64,000 nucleotides of DNA, taken from positions 2,852,001-2,916,000 of the forward strand of contig NZ_CP104285.1 in assembly GCF_025244905.1 (NCBI RefSeq). The letters run 5' to 3'. Each line of letters starts with the position of its first letter. Positions within the stretch are counted from its first letter, which is position 1. The notes under the pieces were generated by a model. That model saw only the letters and a program-made list of their open reading frames with translations. It made no database searches and had not been told where the DNA came from. This stretch comes from Enterobacter mori. Its GTDB lineage: Bacteria > Pseudomonadota > Gammaproteobacteria > Enterobacterales > Enterobacteriaceae. A program made the position numbers and the translations under genes. This document shows positions 19,192-29,647 of the stretch, in pieces.

Positions 19192-21972
19192 TTACCGCAT
19201 TTTCGAACGCAGAGCCGCCTGATGTCCGGCAAGGGTACCAAAAATAATGATATCTGCCACTGCGTTACCGCCGATACGGTTACCGCCGTGGATCCCGCCG
19301 ACCACTTCACCAGCCGCAAACGCCCCTGGCAGCACGTTGTGGTTGCTGTCCAGCACGCAGGTTTCGGTGTTGATGGTCACGCCGCCCATGGTGTGGTGCA
19401 CGCCCGGGGCAATCTGAATGGCGTAGAACGGCCCTTCATTGATTGGGGCACGCAGCGCGGTGGTACGACCAAAATCATCATCGTGCTGTTTTTCAACGAA
19501 ACCGTTGTAACGTTCCAGGGTCGCCAGGAAAGCGTGGTGATCCATACCCAGCGCTTCAGCCAGGGCTTTTGGCGAGCTGGCGCTGGTCACGAAACCTTTC
19601 GCGATGTACTCATCCGCCGCTTTATTTTTAGTGCGGACATGCTCATCAAAGACGATCCAGGCATATTTCTCTGGCAGAGCGATGATTTGCGCCGAGACTT
19701 TATCGCGGGTCGACATTTCGTTGTAGAAACGCTCCCCTTTCTGGTTCACCAGAATCGCACCGCCGCCGCGGATGGATTCGGAAATCAGATACGAGGTTTT
19801 CTGCTCAACGGTTGGGTGGATCTGGATTTCGCCCATATCCACGGTGCCTGCCCCGATGCGCTCCAGCAGCGCGATGCCGCCCCCCGTTGCCCCTTTATGG
19901 TTGGTAGTGACGAACCCTTCCAGGTCCGGACGGTATTTGACCACCATCTGGCTGTTGGCGCTGAAACCGCCCGTCGCCACAATCACGCTTTTGGTGGCTA
20001 CGGTGAGCGTTTCGTTCTCTTCGGTAGTCAGGCGCACGCCGGTCACTTCACCGTTCTCGAAGATAATGTCGCTGACGGAGGTATCCAGCATCACGTCGAT
20101 GTTGCGTTTGTTGACGTTACGCACCAGGCCGCTGATCAGGTAACCCCCTACCGCAGAGCCGTCTTTTGGACGGTGCGTACGGTCGATGCTCATCCCGCCG
20201 GTAGTGGTGATGTCGTTAAGCATAATGCCGCGCGTTGCCAGCCACTCGATGGCTTCTGGCGCATTTTCCACAAAGCGACGCAGCAGTTCCGGGTTGTTCT
20301 TGTTGCCGCCGCCTTTCAGGCTCTCCTGGTAGAACAGCTCTTTGCTGTCCTGAATGCCTTTCACGCGCTGGAAGCGGGTTTCGGCGGCGTTCATCCCGGC
20401 AGAGGCTTTGATGGTGTTCCCGCCGATGGTTGGCATTTTCTCGACGATCAGCACGCTTGCGCCTTCGTCGTGAGCCTGAATCGCTGCCGCAAGACCTGCA
20501 CCGCCGCTACCGATCACCACCACGTCCACACATTTGGTTTCGTTCGGGTCAACGCCCTCTTCTGCCGCCAGCGCTTTGCTGGATTTCAGCATCGCTTTGG
20601 ATACGGCTTTCTTCACCGCTTCGCTCTGGCTGGTTGCGCCGGTGATGGCATCCACGTGCGGGGTGTTAGCGTCCAGAATGCGGGTACGGATCTCTTCAAA
20701 GCTGGTCACAAACTCAACGTCTTCACCCGGGCCAGAGGCCAGTTCGATGTCGGCAATGCGGTCGGTTTCGAGGCTGACGTTAATCACCAGCTCGTTGGCA
20801 TCGTCCTGCACTTTCTCAGTGAAGGTGCCTGGTTTGAATTTAGATTCCCCCATGCTCATGTCGCGGATCATCGCTTCCACCAGCGAGAAGCGCCACAGCG
20901 GTTCAGGGATGCTCAGCGCCTCGCGCTGGGTGCTGTCCATAAACAGCTCAAGGCTTTCGCCCGCTGCGATGCGGTCGGTCCAGTCAGGGTACGCAATGGT
21001 CGCACGACCAACGGCAATCAGATCGTAACCATGGTCCAGCGCTTCATTGACGTCAGCGGCATTCACCACGCCGCCCACGCCCATCACCGGCACCTGCGCC
21101 AGCGTTTCAGAACGCATCGCGCAGTATTTTTCGATAAGCGGCGTTGGGTCCTGGGTGTCGACAATGGAAGGACGCAGGGTCGCGCCGACGGAGAAGTGCA
21201 GATAGTCCACGCCGCGCGCCGCCAGTTTTTCCAGCAGGTACATGGTGTCGTCAAAGCGAATGCCGGGGACTTCCATCTCTTCTGGCGAGAAGCGATAGCC
21301 AATGATAAACGCGTCGTCCGCGTACTGGCGCACCATTTTGTGGGTGATATCCAGCACGGCCAGCGGGAATTTCGCGCGGTTATCGCGGCTGCCGCCCCAC
21401 TCGTCGTCACGCTGGTTTGAATTCGGAGAGTAGAACTGTTGAATCAGATAGGTGTTTGCCCCGTGGATCTCCACACCGTCGAAACCGGCCTGAATGGCGC
21501 GGCGCACGGCTTCACCAAACTTGCCGATCATGCCTTCCACTTCTGCAGCGGTCAGGGCTACCGGCGTTGCGGCACCTTCACGTGGTGCGGCAACGGCGCT
21601 TGGGCCAACCGGCGTGCGGCCACCGATCAGTTTTGGGTCGACCATGCGGCCGCCGTGGTAGATCTGCAGCAGGGCTTTAGAGCCTTTAGATTTAATCGCC
21701 TCCGCGATTTTCGCCAGCCCGGCGATTTTTTCGTCGTTATCGATGCCGATTGCGCCCGGGAAGGCAAGGCCGAGATCGTCAACAAAGCAGCACTCGACAA
21801 TAATGGTCCCGATGCTGCCAGAACGCGCCCGATAGTACTCCACCAGCTCGCTGGTGACAGTGCCATCATAGTAGCCCGTACAGGTTGTCATGGGAGCCAT
21901 TAACAAACGGTTTTTCAGTTCAGTGCCATTCGGTAATGTGAAGGGGCTTAGAATACGTTCGTTAGTGCTCAT
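19192..21972 (-). CDS. Cytoplasmic flavin fumarate reductase (OYE + FMN-bind + FAD_binding_2)
   Basis: Soluble 926-residue, three-domain reductase like the NADH:fumarate reductase of Klebsiella. (1) OYE-like NADH-oxidising domain, about 1-365, with VEIHGANTYLIQQF and NSNQRDDEWGGS. (2) FMN-bind domain, about 385-460, with the ApbE flavinylation motif DAITGATS, acceptor Thr447. (3) FAD_binding_2 flavocytochrome-c domain, about 480-926, with Rossmann GSGGAG (488-493), HHTMGG and GGNRIGG, the catalytic-site signatures of fumarate reductases. No signal peptide. It would dispose of NADH using fumarate in the cytoplasm. apbE follows. It is divergent from the transporter/fumarase operon across an FNR box. 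A related acrylate or other enoate specificity cannot be excluded. Confidence 0.92.
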   Translation of the reverse strand: MSTNERILSPFTLPNGTELKNRLLMAPMTTCTGYYDGTVTSELVEYYRARSGSIGTIIVECCFVDDLGLAFPGAIGIDNDEKIAGLAKIAEAIKSKGSKALLQIYHGGRMVDPKLIGGRTPVGPSAVAAPREGAATPVALTAAEVEGMIGKFGEAVRRAIQAGFDGVEIHGANTYLIQQFYSPNSNQRDDEWGGSRDNRAKFPLAVLDITHKMVRQYADDAFIIGYRFSPEEMEVPGIRFDDTMYLLEKLAARGVDYLHFSVGATLRPSIVDTQDPTPLIEKYCAMRSETLAQVPVMGVGGVVNAADVNEALDHGYDLIAVGRATIAYPDWTDRIAAGESLELFMDSTQREALSIPEPLWRFSLVEAMIRDMSMGESKFKPGTFTEKVQDDANELVINVSLETDRIADIELASGPGEDVEFVTSFEEIRTRILDANTPHVDAITGATSQSEAVKKAVSKAMLKSSKALAAEEGVDPNETKCVDVVVIGSGGAGLAAAIQAHDEGASVLIVEKMPTIGGNTIKASAGMNAAETRFQRVKGIQDSKELFYQESLKGGGNKNNPELLRRFVENAPEAIEWLATRGIMLNDITTTGGMSIDRTHRPKDGSAVGGYLISGLVRNVNKRNIDVMLDTSVSDIIFENGEVTGVRLTTEENETLTVATKSVIVATGGFSANSQMVVKYRPDLEGFVTTNHKGATGGGIALLERIGAGTVDMGEIQIHPTVEQKTSYLISESIRGGGAILVNQKGERFYNEMSTRDKVSAQIIALPEKYAWIVFDEHVRTKNKAADEYIAKGFVTSASSPKALAEALGMDHHAFLATLERYNGFVEKQHDDDFGRTTALRAPINEGPFYAIQIAPGVHHTMGGVTINTETCVLDSNHNVLPGAFAAGEVVGGIHGGNRIGGNAVADIIIFGTLAGHQAALRSKMR

Positions 21973-22581
21973 AATAAAAACTCCAAACTTTAAAAATTAA
22001 GAATTCGTTATCGGGCTCAGTTTTATTTCGCGTTTTTATGCCGATGTCATGATAGTAATATAATGATTTTTTTAGTTTCTAAAGTTATTACGTTAGTTAA
22101 AAAACTATTTAATCCCCTCGATAACATTAATAACACATTGGTGTTAGCAACAATAATTCATCTGTTCACAATAATTTAAAATTCGTTAAAATAGAAATGG
22201 TCTTACCATGGAACCAAAGGCAACACAAAACAAATAATATCAACAACTTAACATGAGAAGTATTTTTATTATGTTATCAGATTGATAAATTAAATCTTAA
22301 TAAAGCATAATACCCACATACGCCTGAGTGGTTATTAAAAAAAGAATAAAAATAAGACGGCAATTCTGTTTTCTTGATCGCGATCAATAGTCATGGCATC
22401 CAAAGGCGCAATATATAAACATCATATTTTTTAATTTAACGCACACCAACATGCGTTAAACCTTTATTTCAGAAACGACAAAAACGCACCTTAAATAACT
22501 AAATAAAGCAAAAGAAACTAAAGAAATCGAATTTGTCATTTCAGCATAAAAAGCATTCTTAACAACTTAAGACGTGAAACT
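21973..22581. promoter_or_regulatory. Divergent AT-rich control region of the fumarate module
   Basis: 609 bases, very AT-rich, between the minus-strand reductase and plus-strand transporter. It contains the FNR box at 22374-22387 and a TATATA -10 at 22412-22417. Long A/T tracts fit DcuR-type (AT-rich) sites or H-NS, but no specific DcuR site can be named. No small gene with a ribosome site was noticed. Confidence 0.7.
22374..22387. promoter_or_regulatory. Perfect FNR box
   Basis: TTGATCGCGATCAA matches the FNR consensus TTGAT-N4-ATCAA at all ten defined positions. Its centre (22380.5) is about 43 bases upstream of the start predicted from the TATATA at 22412-22417, near the -41.5 class II activator position for the transporter-fumarase operon. 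The site is symmetric, and minus-strand TTTTAT at 22351-22346 is placed similarly toward the reductase gene. Confidence 0.85.
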
Positions 22582-24090
22582 ATGAATACAAAAACTGCTG
22601 TAACGCCTCCTGTGGCGAATCAGGCATCAAATGGAAAAGCAAAACGACTGCTTATGATGGCGCTGCCCATCGTTGTCGCCGTACTGCTGCTGTTTGTTCC
22701 CGTTCCTGAAGGGTTGCCGCCTTACGCATGGCACTACTTCGCTATCTTTGTTGGCGTGATCGTGGGTTTGATCTTCGAACCGCTGCCGGGTGCGGTGATC
22801 GGTCTGACCGGCGTGGTCGCCATTGCCCTCTGCAGCCAGTGGGTACTCTTCAGTCCGGAACAGCTGGCTGACCCGAAATTCAAGCTGGCAGGTGCCTCCT
22901 TTAAGTGGGCGGTGAGCGGTTTTGGTAACTCAACCGTCTGGCTGATCTTCGGTGCCTTCATGTTTGCCGCAGGCTATGACAAAACCCGCTTCGGCCGCCG
23001 TCTGGCGCTGATTCTGGTGAAGTACCTGGGCCGTCGCAGCCTGACGCTCGGTTACGCTATCACCTTCGCGGACCTGCTGCTGGCACCGTTTACCCCGTCC
23101 AACACCGCACGTAGCGGCGGGACTATCTACCCCATCATCGCTAACCTGCCGCCGCTGTACGGTTCAAAACCTAATGACCCAAGCGCGCGTAAGATTGGTT
23201 CATATCTGATGTGGGTGGCGATCACTGCGGCCTGTATCACCAGTTCGATGTTCCTTTCTGCTCTGGCACCTAACCTGCTGGCGCTGGCGCTGGTGAAAAG
23301 CACGGTTGGGATTGATATCTCCTGGGGGACCTGGTTCCTCGCCTTCCTGCCGCTGGGCGTGCTGCTGATTCTGACCATGCCGCTGCTGGCCTACTGGTTC
23401 TACCCGCCAGAAGTTAAAGTGAACAACGAAGTGCCGCTGTGGGCGACCCGTGAACTGGAGAAACTGGGCAAACTGTCGCGCAACGAAATCCTGCTGCTGG
23501 TGTTCGTATGCTGCGCGCTGATGATGTGGATCTTCGCTGCCGCGTGGATTGAACCTGCAATGGCTGCCCTGCTTATCGTTGGCCTGATGCTGTGGACCGG
23601 CGTGCTGGAGTGGAACGATATCACCGGTAACAAAGCCGCATGGAACACCTTCGTCTGGTTCGCCACGCTGGTAGCGCTGGCGGATGGCCTCTCCTCCACC
23701 GGCTTTATTAGCTGGCTGGGTAAAGAGGGTGGTCTGTTAATGAGCGGTATCTCGCCGGGTGTGGCTACCATCGTGCTGCTGCTGGCGTTCTACCTGCTGC
23801 ACTACCTGTTTGCCAGCACCACCGCGCACACCACGGCGCTGCTGCCAGCGATGCTGACCATCGCCTCCACCATCCCGGGCATGAATATGGAAGTGTTTGT
23901 TCTGCTGATGGTGACCTCGCTGGGCGTGATGGGGATTATCACCCCGTACGGTACTGGCCCAAGCCCGATTTACTACGGTAGCGGCTACCTGCCAACCAAA
24001 GACTACTGGCGCCTCGGCACCATCTTCGGTGCCATCTTCCTGGCGGCCCTGCTGCTGATTGGTTATCCGTGGATGTCCATGATGTTCTGA
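22582..24090 (+). CDS. DASS-family di/tricarboxylate transporter
   Basis: Divalent anion:sodium symporter/antiporter family (CitT/TtdT branch), 502 residues and about 12 membrane segments. Family features include the LLAPFTPSNTARSGG motif (an SNT-type substrate/cation loop) and the second repeat LFASTTAHTTALLPAM. CitT and TtdT exchange succinate for citrate or tartrate; here, beside fumarase and fumarate reductase, uptake of a C4-dicarboxylate or citrate against succinate is likely. Transcription is probably FNR-activated. A terminator-like hairpin separates it from fumarase. Confidence 0.9.
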   Translation: MNTKTAVTPPVANQASNGKAKRLLMMALPIVVAVLLLFVPVPEGLPPYAWHYFAIFVGVIVGLIFEPLPGAVIGLTGVVAIALCSQWVLFSPEQLADPKFKLAGASFKWAVSGFGNSTVWLIFGAFMFAAGYDKTRFGRRLALILVKYLGRRSLTLGYAITFADLLLAPFTPSNTARSGGTIYPIIANLPPLYGSKPNDPSARKIGSYLMWVAITAACITSSMFLSALAPNLLALALVKSTVGIDISWGTWFLAFLPLGVLLILTMPLLAYWFYPPEVKVNNEVPLWATRELEKLGKLSRNEILLLVFVCCALMMWIFAAAWIEPAMAALLIVGLMLWTGVLEWNDITGNKAAWNTFVWFATLVALADGLSSTGFISWLGKEGGLLMSGISPGVATIVLLLAFYLLHYLFASTTAHTTALLPAMLTIASTIPGMNMEVFVLLMVTSLGVMGIITPYGTGPSPIYYGSGYLPTKDYWRLGTIFGAIFLAALLLIGYPWMSMMF

Positions 24091-24097
24091 TTCCTGA

Positions 24098-24131
24098 CCG
24101 CCGGGCTAATCCTCCGGCGGTTTTATTTTTT
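24098..24131 (+). terminator. Terminator hairpin between transporter and fumarase
   Basis: CCGCCGG (24098-24104) pairs with CCGGCGG (24114-24120), followed by TTTTATTTTTTT. It lies only 12 bases before the fumarase start codon, whose ribosome site GGAG directly follows the T run. This implies partial read-through rather than a hard operon end. Confidence 0.75.
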
Positions 24132-24142
24132 TGGAGCAAGCT

Positions 24143-25792
24143 ATGTCAAACAAACAGTTTTTTTATCAAGACCCCTTCCCTCTCGCGCATGACGACACCG
24201 AATATTACCTGCTGACTAAAGAGCACGTTTCCGTTGCCGAATTCGACGGTCAGGACGTGCTGAAAGTGGAGCCAGAAGCCCTGACCCTGCTGGCGCAGCA
24301 GGCCTTCCACGATGCTGCGTTTATGCTGCGCCCTTCCCATCAGAAGCAGGTCGCCGCCATTCTTAACGACCCGGAAGCCAGCCAGAACGACAAATACGTT
24401 GCCCTGCAGTTCCTGCGTAACTCTGAAATTGCCGCAAAAGGCGTGCTGCCAACCTGTCAGGATACCGGCACCGCGATCATCATGGGCAAAAAAGGCCAGC
24501 GCGTCTGGACCGGCGGCGGTGACGAAGCGGCCCTGAGCCAGGGCGTGTATAACACCTACATCGAAGATAACCTGCGCTACTCGCAGAATGCGGCGCTGGA
24601 TATGTATAAAGAGGTGAATACCGGCACCAACCTGCCCGCGCAGATTGACCTCTACAGCGTGGACGGGGACGAGTATAAATTCCTGTGCATGGCGAAAGGC
24701 GGCGGTTCCGCCAACAAAACCTATCTCTACCAGGAAACCAAAGCGCTGATCACTCCGGCGAAGCTGAAAAACTACCTGGTTGAGAAGATGCGCACCCTGG
24801 GCACCGCAGCCTGCCCGCCGTACCACATTGCCTTTGTTATCGGCGGCACCTCAGCGGAAGCCACGCTGAAAACCGTTAAACTGGCTTCCACCCGCTACTA
24901 CGATGCGCTGCCAACCGAAGGCAACGAACACGGTCAGGCGTTCCGTGATGTTCAGCTCGAACAGGAACTGCTCCAGGAAGCACAGAACCTGGGTCTGGGC
25001 GCGCAGTTTGGCGGCAAATACTTTGCCCACGATATTCGCGTGATCCGCCTGCCGCGCCATGGTGCCTCCTGCCCAATCGGCATGGGCGTCTCCTGCTCCG
25101 CTGACCGTAATATCAAAGCGAAAATCAACCGCGACGGGATCTGGATTGAGAAGCTGGAACACAATCCGGGCCAGTATATTCCTGAGTCCCTGCGTCAACA
25201 GGGGGAAGGAGAAGTGGTCAGCATCAATCTCGACAAGCCGATGAATGAGATCCTGGCGCAGCTTTCCGCGCACCCGGTCTCCACCCGCCTGTCGCTGAAC
25301 GGCACCATCATCGTGGCGCGCGATATCGCCCACGCGAAGCTGAAAGAACTGCTCGACAACGGGGAAGAACTGCCGCAGTACGTTAAAGATCACCCGATTT
25401 ACTACGCAGGCCCGGCGAAAACGCCAGAAGGTTACGCGTCTGGCTCACTCGGCCCGACCACCGCGGGACGTATGGACTCCTATGTGGACTTACTGCAATC
25501 CCACGGCGCGAGCATGATCATGCTGGCGAAAGGTAACCGCAGCCAGCAGGTAACGGACGCCTGCCATAAACACGGCGGCTTCTACCTCGGCAGCATCGGC
25601 GGCCCGGCAGCGGTACTGGCGCAAAACAGCATCAAGAGCCTGGAGTGCGTGGCGTATCCTGAGCTGGGTATGGAAGCCATCTGGAAAATTGAAGTGGAGA
25701 ACTTCCCGGCCTTTATCCTGGTGGATGACAAAGGCAACGATTTCTTCCAGCAAATCCAGAACAAACAGTGCAAAGGTTGCTCACAGCGCTGA
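24143..25792 (+). CDS. fumA: Class I (4Fe-4S) fumarase
   Basis: Interconverts fumarate and malate in the cytoplasm. The protein is 549 residues, very similar to E. coli FumA/FumB throughout (begins [14 protein letters not shown]). The three Fe-S cysteines are recognisable: C105 in VLPTCQDTG, the Cys of GTAACPPYH and the Cys of [11 protein letters not shown] at 24143 with GGAG upstream is preferred to the in-frame TTG at 24131. It can feed fumarate to the adjacent reductase from malate. The stop overlaps the LysR gene by 12 bases, convergent. Confidence 0.94.
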   Translation: MSNKQFFYQDPFPLAHDDTEYYLLTKEHVSVAEFDGQDVLKVEPEALTLLAQQAFHDAAFMLRPSHQKQVAAILNDPEASQNDKYVALQFLRNSEIAAKGVLPTCQDTGTAIIMGKKGQRVWTGGGDEAALSQGVYNTYIEDNLRYSQNAALDMYKEVNTGTNLPAQIDLYSVDGDEYKFLCMAKGGGSANKTYLYQETKALITPAKLKNYLVEKMRTLGTAACPPYHIAFVIGGTSAEATLKTVKLASTRYYDALPTEGNEHGQAFRDVQLEQELLQEAQNLGLGAQFGGKYFAHDIRVIRLPRHGASCPIGMGVSCSADRNIKAKINRDGIWIEKLEHNPGQYIPESLRQQGEGEVVSINLDKPMNEILAQLSAHPVSTRLSLNGTIIVARDIAHAKLKELLDNGEELPQYVKDHPIYYAGPAKTPEGYASGSLGPTTAGRMDSYVDLLQSHGASMIMLAKGNRSQQVTDACHKHGGFYLGSIGGPAAVLAQNSIKSLECVAYPELGMEAIWKIEVENFPAFILVDDKGNDFFQQIQNKQCKGCSQR

Positions 25793-26674
25793 GCGTTTCC
25801 ATAGTGCCGGCAGCAGCGACAACGTATCATTGATCCTCTCGCGCTTGTCGCTGCCCGGCTTCCAGATGGTCACTATCGTCTGACTAATCCCCTGGCTGCC
25901 CACTTCCGTGTGCAGCCTTTTTACCTTTTTCCACTCCTGCGCCTGAAAATGGGTCGGCAGAAATCCCCAGCCGCACCCTTGCTCCAGCAGACCGCGTAAC
26001 ATTTCCAGATCATTTGTAAAAAGGGTATGTCCGGAGATTTGCAAACGACGCGCAACCGGCTCATCAGATGCCGCATGCATGATGACCTGCGGCACCAGAG
26101 AGAGGTCGAGCAGCGAAAGCGGCGATGTACTCTCGCAAAAAAGCGAGGTCGCGGCGTAAAAGTCCATATCAATCGCCCCCAGCGCCCGCCACTCCATCTC
26201 ATTGCCTACGCTGCGATTGCGCGCCTGGCAGATACCTAAATCCGCCTCTCCGCTCGCCAGCATGGCTTCCGCCTCGTCACGCGACGCGCTGGTCAGGCTC
26301 AGGCGTATGTTTTGGGTTGCCATGTTTTCTATCAGCGCCTGCAGAAAATCCCGGGGAGTGAAAGGATCGTAAACGAGGGAAATGTCCTGCGTCGCGCTGT
26401 CCGGAACCGCTCTGGCAAAAGCCTCAAAGGCCCTGACCTGCCGCATCAGCAGGTGCGCCTGTCGCTGGAGCTGCTCCCCTTCCGGCGTTAATTGCAGGTG
26501 GCGTCCCTCGCGCAGGAACAGGGCATAGCCCAGACCGTCCTCCAGAAAATCGATCAGATCGCGCAGGGTGGTGCGATCTTTTCCGAGCTTGCTGGCCGCC
26601 TTCATCAGGCTGCCGTGCTCAGCCACGGCGGTGAACGCCTCAAGCTGGGCAAACGAATACATCAATGTCGCCAC
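25781..26674 (-). CDS. LysR-family transcriptional regulator
   Basis: LysR-type regulator of 297 residues. The N-terminal winged helix (about 5-65) contains [24 protein letters not shown]; the remainder is an effector-binding domain. The helix sequence is less canonical than most LysR proteins (DRTTLRDLI). The start is GTG at 26674 with GGGAG 6 bases upstream. It is divergent from the serine hydrolase gene with a 106-base gap, so that gene is its most likely target. Confidence 0.85.
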   Translation of the reverse strand: MATLMYSFAQLEAFTAVAEHGSLMKAASKLGKDRTTLRDLIDFLEDGLGYALFLREGRHLQLTPEGEQLQRQAHLLMRQVRAFEAFARAVPDSATQDISLVYDPFTPRDFLQALIENMATQNIRLSLTSASRDEAEAMLASGEADLGICQARNRSVGNEMEWRALGAIDMDFYAATSLFCESTSPLSLLDLSLVPQVIMHAASDEPVARRLQISGHTLFTNDLEMLRGLLEQGCGWGFLPTHFQAQEWKKVKRLHTEVGSQGISQTIVTIWKPGSDKRERINDTLSLLPALWKRSAL

Positions 26675-26780
26675 ACCACACTCCCGTTAATTTACGGGGG
26701 GATTTTCCCCCATAACGCGTTTTTTATTATAGGCCGCGGGTTCTTAAACTGAAGTCCTTCCTGAGCCAAACGAGATACAT

Positions 26781-28076
26781 ATGAAAATCAAAACAAACCG
26801 CACGCTGCTCGCGGCGCTGGTTGTCAGCAGCCTGCTCTCGCCCGCCGTCATGGCGGCCTGCAACGGTACCGACCTCACTACCTGTCCGGCACCTTTCGAT
26901 GCCAAACTGCCGGATGCGCATACCATGCTGACCTGGAGCCAGTCCGACCGCGTCGTGGGCTTTCGTAATGACTACCGCAACTATGCGGGAGACGTGTTCC
27001 GCCACGGCAACGCTACGCCGCTGCTGGCGGCAGACAAACCGCTCACCGATGCCCGCTACCAGGTTAACGGCAAGACCTGGAACCTTCAGGATTACCTGAA
27101 ACGCCAGAACGTCAGCGGTATGCTGGTGCTGAAGAACGGCAAAGTGGCCTATAAATATCTGGGTGAAGGCAATACCGACTCCACGCTCTGGACCTCACGT
27201 TCCGTGGGCAAATCCGTGGTCTCGGCGCTGGTTGGGGTCGCGATCAAAGAGGGCAAAATTCGCTCCCTTGATGACCTCATCACCCAATACGAACCGGATT
27301 TGAAAGCCACCGCATGGGACGGCGTGACGCTGAAAGAGCTCACCACCCACACCTCCGGCGTGGCGTGGAATGAAGACTATACCGACCCGAAATCGGACTT
27401 CGCTCAGCTGACCCAATGTGAAGCGAAACCGGGAACCTATGACTGCGTGCGCACGCTGGTGAAAGGGTTACATCGCGAACACCCGGCGGGCGAAAACTGG
27501 TCATACTCCTCGGGCGGCGCATGGCTACTGGGTGACGTGCTTGAACGCGCCACCGGCATGACGCTTGCGGCGTATCTGGAGAAAAGCATCTGGCAACCCT
27601 ACGGGATGGCGAGCGACGGCGTATGGCATGCCTACCGCAAGGGCCAGCACGACGTCGGCGCCCACGGCTTTAACGCCACGCTGGAAGACTGGGGCCGCTT
27701 CGGGGAATTTATCCTGCATAACGGTACGCTTCCCTCAGGCAAACAGATCCTGCCTGACGGCTGGGTGAAGGAGTCCGCAGACTGGACGCAGGCAACGGGA
27801 TCGGTGTCGAAGGCGCACCCGCAAGGGTTGTACGGCTATCAGTGGTGGAACAACGAGGTGCCCGCTACGGCCACAGACGTTAAGCCAGCGGTGCAGGACT
27901 CCCTGAAAGATTCACTGTGGGCGCTGGGGATTTTTGGCCAGATGATTATGGTGAATCAAAAGGAAAACCTGGTGATCGTCCAGTGGTCCACCTGGCCGCA
28001 GGCGGAACCGTCATTCAGCGCCCAGCCGCTGGAAGCGTCGCTGATGTTTAGCGCGATAGCGAACGCGCTACGCTGA
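26781..28076 (+). CDS. Secreted serine hydrolase, beta-lactamase/transpeptidase-like
   Basis: Periplasmic penicillin-binding-like hydrolase (class C beta-lactamase/6-aminohexanoate-dimer hydrolase fold), 431 residues. The signal peptide ends around VMAA (residue 26). The SxxK catalytic motif is SVGK (S141-K144) in WTSRSVGKSVVSAL; the second motif is Tyr242 in NWSYSSGG. The substrate is unknown; lactamase activity should not be assumed, since most relatives are esterases or peptidases. It is divergent from a LysR gene and ends at a hairpin. Confidence 0.85.
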   Translation: MKIKTNRTLLAALVVSSLLSPAVMAACNGTDLTTCPAPFDAKLPDAHTMLTWSQSDRVVGFRNDYRNYAGDVFRHGNATPLLAADKPLTDARYQVNGKTWNLQDYLKRQNVSGMLVLKNGKVAYKYLGEGNTDSTLWTSRSVGKSVVSALVGVAIKEGKIRSLDDLITQYEPDLKATAWDGVTLKELTTHTSGVAWNEDYTDPKSDFAQLTQCEAKPGTYDCVRTLVKGLHREHPAGENWSYSSGGAWLLGDVLERATGMTLAAYLEKSIWQPYGMASDGVWHAYRKGQHDVGAHGFNATLEDWGRFGEFILHNGTLPSGKQILPDGWVKESADWTQATGSVSKAHPQGLYGYQWWNNEVPATATDVKPAVQDSLKDSLWALGIFGQMIMVNQKENLVIVQWSTWPQAEPSFSAQPLEASLMFSAIANALR

Positions 28077-28081
28077 ATAGA

Positions 28082-28106
28082 ATAAGCCAGGCCCAGCCTG
28101 GCTTAT
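28082..28106 (+). terminator. Terminator-like hairpin after serine hydrolase
   Basis: Eleven-pair stem ATAAGCCAGGC (28082-28092) and GCCTGGCTTAT (28096-28106) with a 3-base loop, 5 bases after the stop codon. The T tract is weak; symmetry may allow function on both strands. Confidence 0.6.
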
Positions 28107-28336
28107 CTTCTGCGCAATGTCACAAAACAGGGATATCAGCCACTTAGCAGAATGCGGTGAATGAAAAATCAATTAATTGTTAAGTTATTGTTAGAAACGT
28201 AAATCCTGGTCAACGTCCTGTCATTGATGCACGCCACGCATCAGTTCATGCGCGATTTGCGCTTATTAATTTCCGTTTAATGAGCCAGTTTTCAGAAACA
28301 GACGGACAACACGTCAATAATAAACTGGAGACTACG

Positions 28337-29632
28337 ATGATTTCCTCAACCCCACCTGCAACCGTTCGCGCAAGAGCGGGCGCGATACTTCGCGTCACCT
28401 CCGGCAACTTCCTTGAGCAATTCGATTTTTTCCTGTTCGGGTTTTATGCCACCTACATTGCGCATACCTTCTTCCCGGCGAGCAGTGAATTTGCCTCGCT
28501 GATGATGACCTTCGCCGTCTTCGGCGCGGGCTTTTTGATGCGCCCCATCGGGGCAATCATGCTCGGCGCGTATATTGATAAGGTTGGCCGCCGCAAAGGG
28601 CTGATCGTCACGCTGTCGATTATGGCGGCGGGAACCTTCCTGATCGTGCTGATCCCCTCCTATGAGAGCATCGGCCTGTGGGCGCCGCTGCTGGTGCTGA
28701 TAGGGCGCTTGCTGCAGGGCTTTTCCGCCGGGGCGGAGCTTGGCGGGGTGTCGGTCTATCTGGCGGAAATCGCCACGCCGGGCCGCAAGGGCTTTTATAC
28801 CAGCTGGCAGTCCGGCAGCCAGCAGGTGGCGATTATGGTGGCGGCGGCAATGGGCTTTGCCCTGAACGCACTGATGGAAGAGAGTGCCATCCGCGAATGG
28901 GGCTGGCGCATTCCGTTCCTGTTTGGCTGCTTAATCGTGCCGTTTATTTTTATCCTGCGCCGCAGGCTTGAAGAGACGGAAGCGTTTCGCGCGCGCCGCC
29001 ACACGCTGGCGATGCGTCAGGTCTTTACCACCCTGCTGGCGAACTGGCCGGTTGTGGTTGCAGGCATGCTGATGGTGGCGATGACCACCACCGCGTTCTA
29101 TCTGATCACCGTCTACGCGCCGACCTTCGGCAAAAAAGTGCTGATGCTGAGCGCCTCTGACAGCCTGCTGGTCACGCTGCTGGTGGCGATCTCTAACTTT
29201 ATCTGGCTGCCGGTGGGCGGCGCGCTGTCGGACCGCTTCGGACGCAAACCGGTACTGATTGCCATGACGCTTCTGGCGCTGGCGACCAGCTACCCGGCGC
29301 TGACGCTGCTGGCGCAGTCCCCAAGCTTCTCCATGATGCTGAGCGTGCTGCTGTGGCTCTCTTTCCTGTACGGCCTGTATAACGGCGCGATGATCCCGGC
29401 GCTGACGGAGATCATGCCCGTTGAAGTGCGCGTGGCCGGTTTCTCGCTGGCGTACAGCCTCGCTACCGCTGTCTTCGGCGGGTTTACGCCGGTCATTTCG
29501 ACGGCGCTGATTGAGTACACCGGTGACAAAGCCTCCCCGGGGTACTGGATGAGCTTCGCGGCGGTCTGCGCCATGCTGGCAACGCTCTATCTCTACCGTC
29601 GCAGCGCGCTGCATCTGCAAACAGCCCGTTAA
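28337..29632 (+). CDS. citA: Citrate-proton symporter CitA (MFS)
   Basis: Major facilitator superfamily, metabolite:H+ symporter branch, 431 residues, the length of CitA from Salmonella and citrate plasmids. The match is close: [20 protein letters not shown] at the start, [13 protein letters not shown] (loop 2-3 motif), [20 protein letters not shown] and [10 protein letters not shown]. Twelve membrane spans are expected. ATG at 28337 has GGAG 6 bases upstream; an earlier in-frame start lacks support. It likely imports citrate or tricarballylate with protons. The next gene starts after 15 bases. Confidence 0.9.
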   Translation: MISSTPPATVRARAGAILRVTSGNFLEQFDFFLFGFYATYIAHTFFPASSEFASLMMTFAVFGAGFLMRPIGAIMLGAYIDKVGRRKGLIVTLSIMAAGTFLIVLIPSYESIGLWAPLLVLIGRLLQGFSAGAELGGVSVYLAEIATPGRKGFYTSWQSGSQQVAIMVAAAMGFALNALMEESAIREWGWRIPFLFGCLIVPFIFILRRRLEETEAFRARRHTLAMRQVFTTLLANWPVVVAGMLMVAMTTTAFYLITVYAPTFGKKVLMLSASDSLLVTLLVAISNFIWLPVGGALSDRFGRKPVLIAMTLLALATSYPALTLLAQSPSFSMMLSVLLWLSFLYGLYNGAMIPALTEIMPVEVRVAGFSLAYSLATAVFGGFTPVISTALIEYTGDKASPGYWMSFAAVCAMLATLYLYRRSALHLQTAR

Positions 29633-29647
29633 TCCGGAGAGGATGAT

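Noticed and set aside
19222..21420. Open frame of 732 codons on the plus strand
   Set aside because: It lies wholly antisense to the fumarate reductase gene; its His/Arg-rich, low-complexity translation is the mirror of a high-GC coding strand and it lacks homology.
26781..28076. Serine hydrolase as a true AmpC beta-lactamase
   Set aside because: The SxxK motif is present, but the length (431) and surrounding motifs fit the broad esterase/hydrolase group better; the AmpC YxN and KTG motifs were not found in clear form.
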